Positions 53,816 through 54,038 of a DNA stretch of 54,038 bases are shown piece after piece (within the stretch, counting starts at the first letter, position 1; each line of letters begins with the position of its first letter). Position numbers and translations under genes: made by a program. The DNA is from Bacteroidetes bacterium GWC2_46_850 (lineage in GTDB: Bacteria; Bacteroidota; Bacteroidia; Bacteroidales; Dysgonomonadaceae): NCBI GenBank assembly GCA_001768325.1, contig MENQ01000022.1, forward strand, positions 1-54,038, read 5' to 3'. Under the pieces are notes generated by a model, which did no database searches, was not told where the DNA came from, and saw only the letters and a list, made by a program, of their open reading frames with translations.

Positions 53816-54038
53816 TTTCTGATCCTTGCTATATTTGCCCGCAAAAAATAATATGTGGACATTACAGCAGTTTGAGGAGATCTATGATCGTTACCAGGCC
53901 AGCGGGCTTCGGATAAAAGAGTTCTGCCGGAACGAGTCGATTATGGAATCCAGGTTTTATTACTGGCAGAAGAGATTGAGGGAACATAACTACAGAACAG
54001 GGAGGGAGTCCGGTTTCATCCCGATTGTCTTTACCGGT
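53795..54038 (+). mobile_element. Left end of an IS66-like element (continues beyond the window)
   Basis: The element starts near GTAAACCCCGTCC (53795) and runs off the window. It carries the first reading frame of an IS66-type element. The right end and target duplication cannot be seen. Confidence 0.6.
53853..54038 (+). CDS. IS66-type accessory protein TnpA-like (partial)
   Basis: ATG 53853 opens 62 codons to the window edge: MWTLQQFEEIYDRYQASGLR then FCRNESIMESRFYYWQKR, the helix-turn-helix pattern of the first small gene of IS66 elements. The protein is cut by the window end. Confidence 0.7.
   Translation, partial: MWTLQQFEEIYDRYQASGLRIKEFCRNESIMESRFYYWQKRLREHNYRTGRESGFIPIVFTG

Overview
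The window looks like a Bacteroidales chromosome. The evidence is a bifunctional fucokinase/GDP-fucose pyrophosphorylase (Fkp), DUF6266 proteins, several TAnnTTTG-type -7 promoter boxes, and a Wzc/Wza-like pair beside a large surface-polysaccharide locus. A Dysgonomonadaceae- or Parabacteroides-like host is plausible, but the family cannot be fixed from the sequence. All calls come from reading translations and DNA by eye. No database search was run.

Layout. (1) 0.2-4.3 kb: a DUF4143-type ATPase broken by one in-frame amber codon, an orphan GroES-like protein, two thiol-redox genes, a frameshifted secreted protein and a second DUF4143 scrap. (2) 4.3-5.8 kb and 15.8-16.8 kb: two copies of an unusual module. 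Each has a nearly identical promoter, a conserved leader, one or two ~64-residue helix-turn-helix-like proteins, and a standalone NAD-binding domain of a UDP-sugar dehydrogenase that lacks the catalytic half. (3) 5.8-15.7 kb, between the copies: an accessory island. It holds a toxin-antitoxin-SecB chaperone (TAC) operon, a phage-like/DUF6266 patchwork with 21-bp iterons, a ParDE remnant whose toxin is fused to a duplicated scrap of another gene, an XRE-ImmA/IrrE protease plus PIN pair, and a compact three-gene ubiquitin-like cassette (Ubl, E1-like, DUF6527-like).

(4) 17.2-49.1 kb: the polysaccharide locus. It encodes a CMP-legionaminic-acid-type pathway (LegB, LegC, LegH, LegI, LegG, PtmE, LegF), a flippase, a polymerase, glycosyltransferases, Gmd and Fkp for GDP-fucose-type sugars, CapE/F/G for UDP-N-acetyl-L-fucosamine, and a PglC/PglD/PglE-like set for a diacetamido-sugar on the lipid carrier. 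It is interrupted by an IS4-like element and an IS1182/IS5-like element. It also carries non-capsule cargo: a phosphatase-TPR-FRG trio, an IS remnant and a RhuM-Doc toxin pair. (5) 49.1-52.4 kb, opposite strand: the Wzc-like tyrosine kinase/co-polymerase with a (Gly-Tyr)7 tail and the Wza-like export lipoprotein. (6) 52.4-54.0 kb: arrays of 7-bp repeats, an AlbA_2-type gene cut short, and the start of an IS66-like element.

Working together, nucleotide-sugar genes feed the glycosyltransferases. PglC starts the repeat unit on undecaprenyl phosphate, Wzx flips it, Wzy polymerises it, and Wzc/Wza control length and export. The HTH/dehydrogenase-domain module immediately upstream of the sugar genes is a candidate regulator of this locus. 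That is inference.
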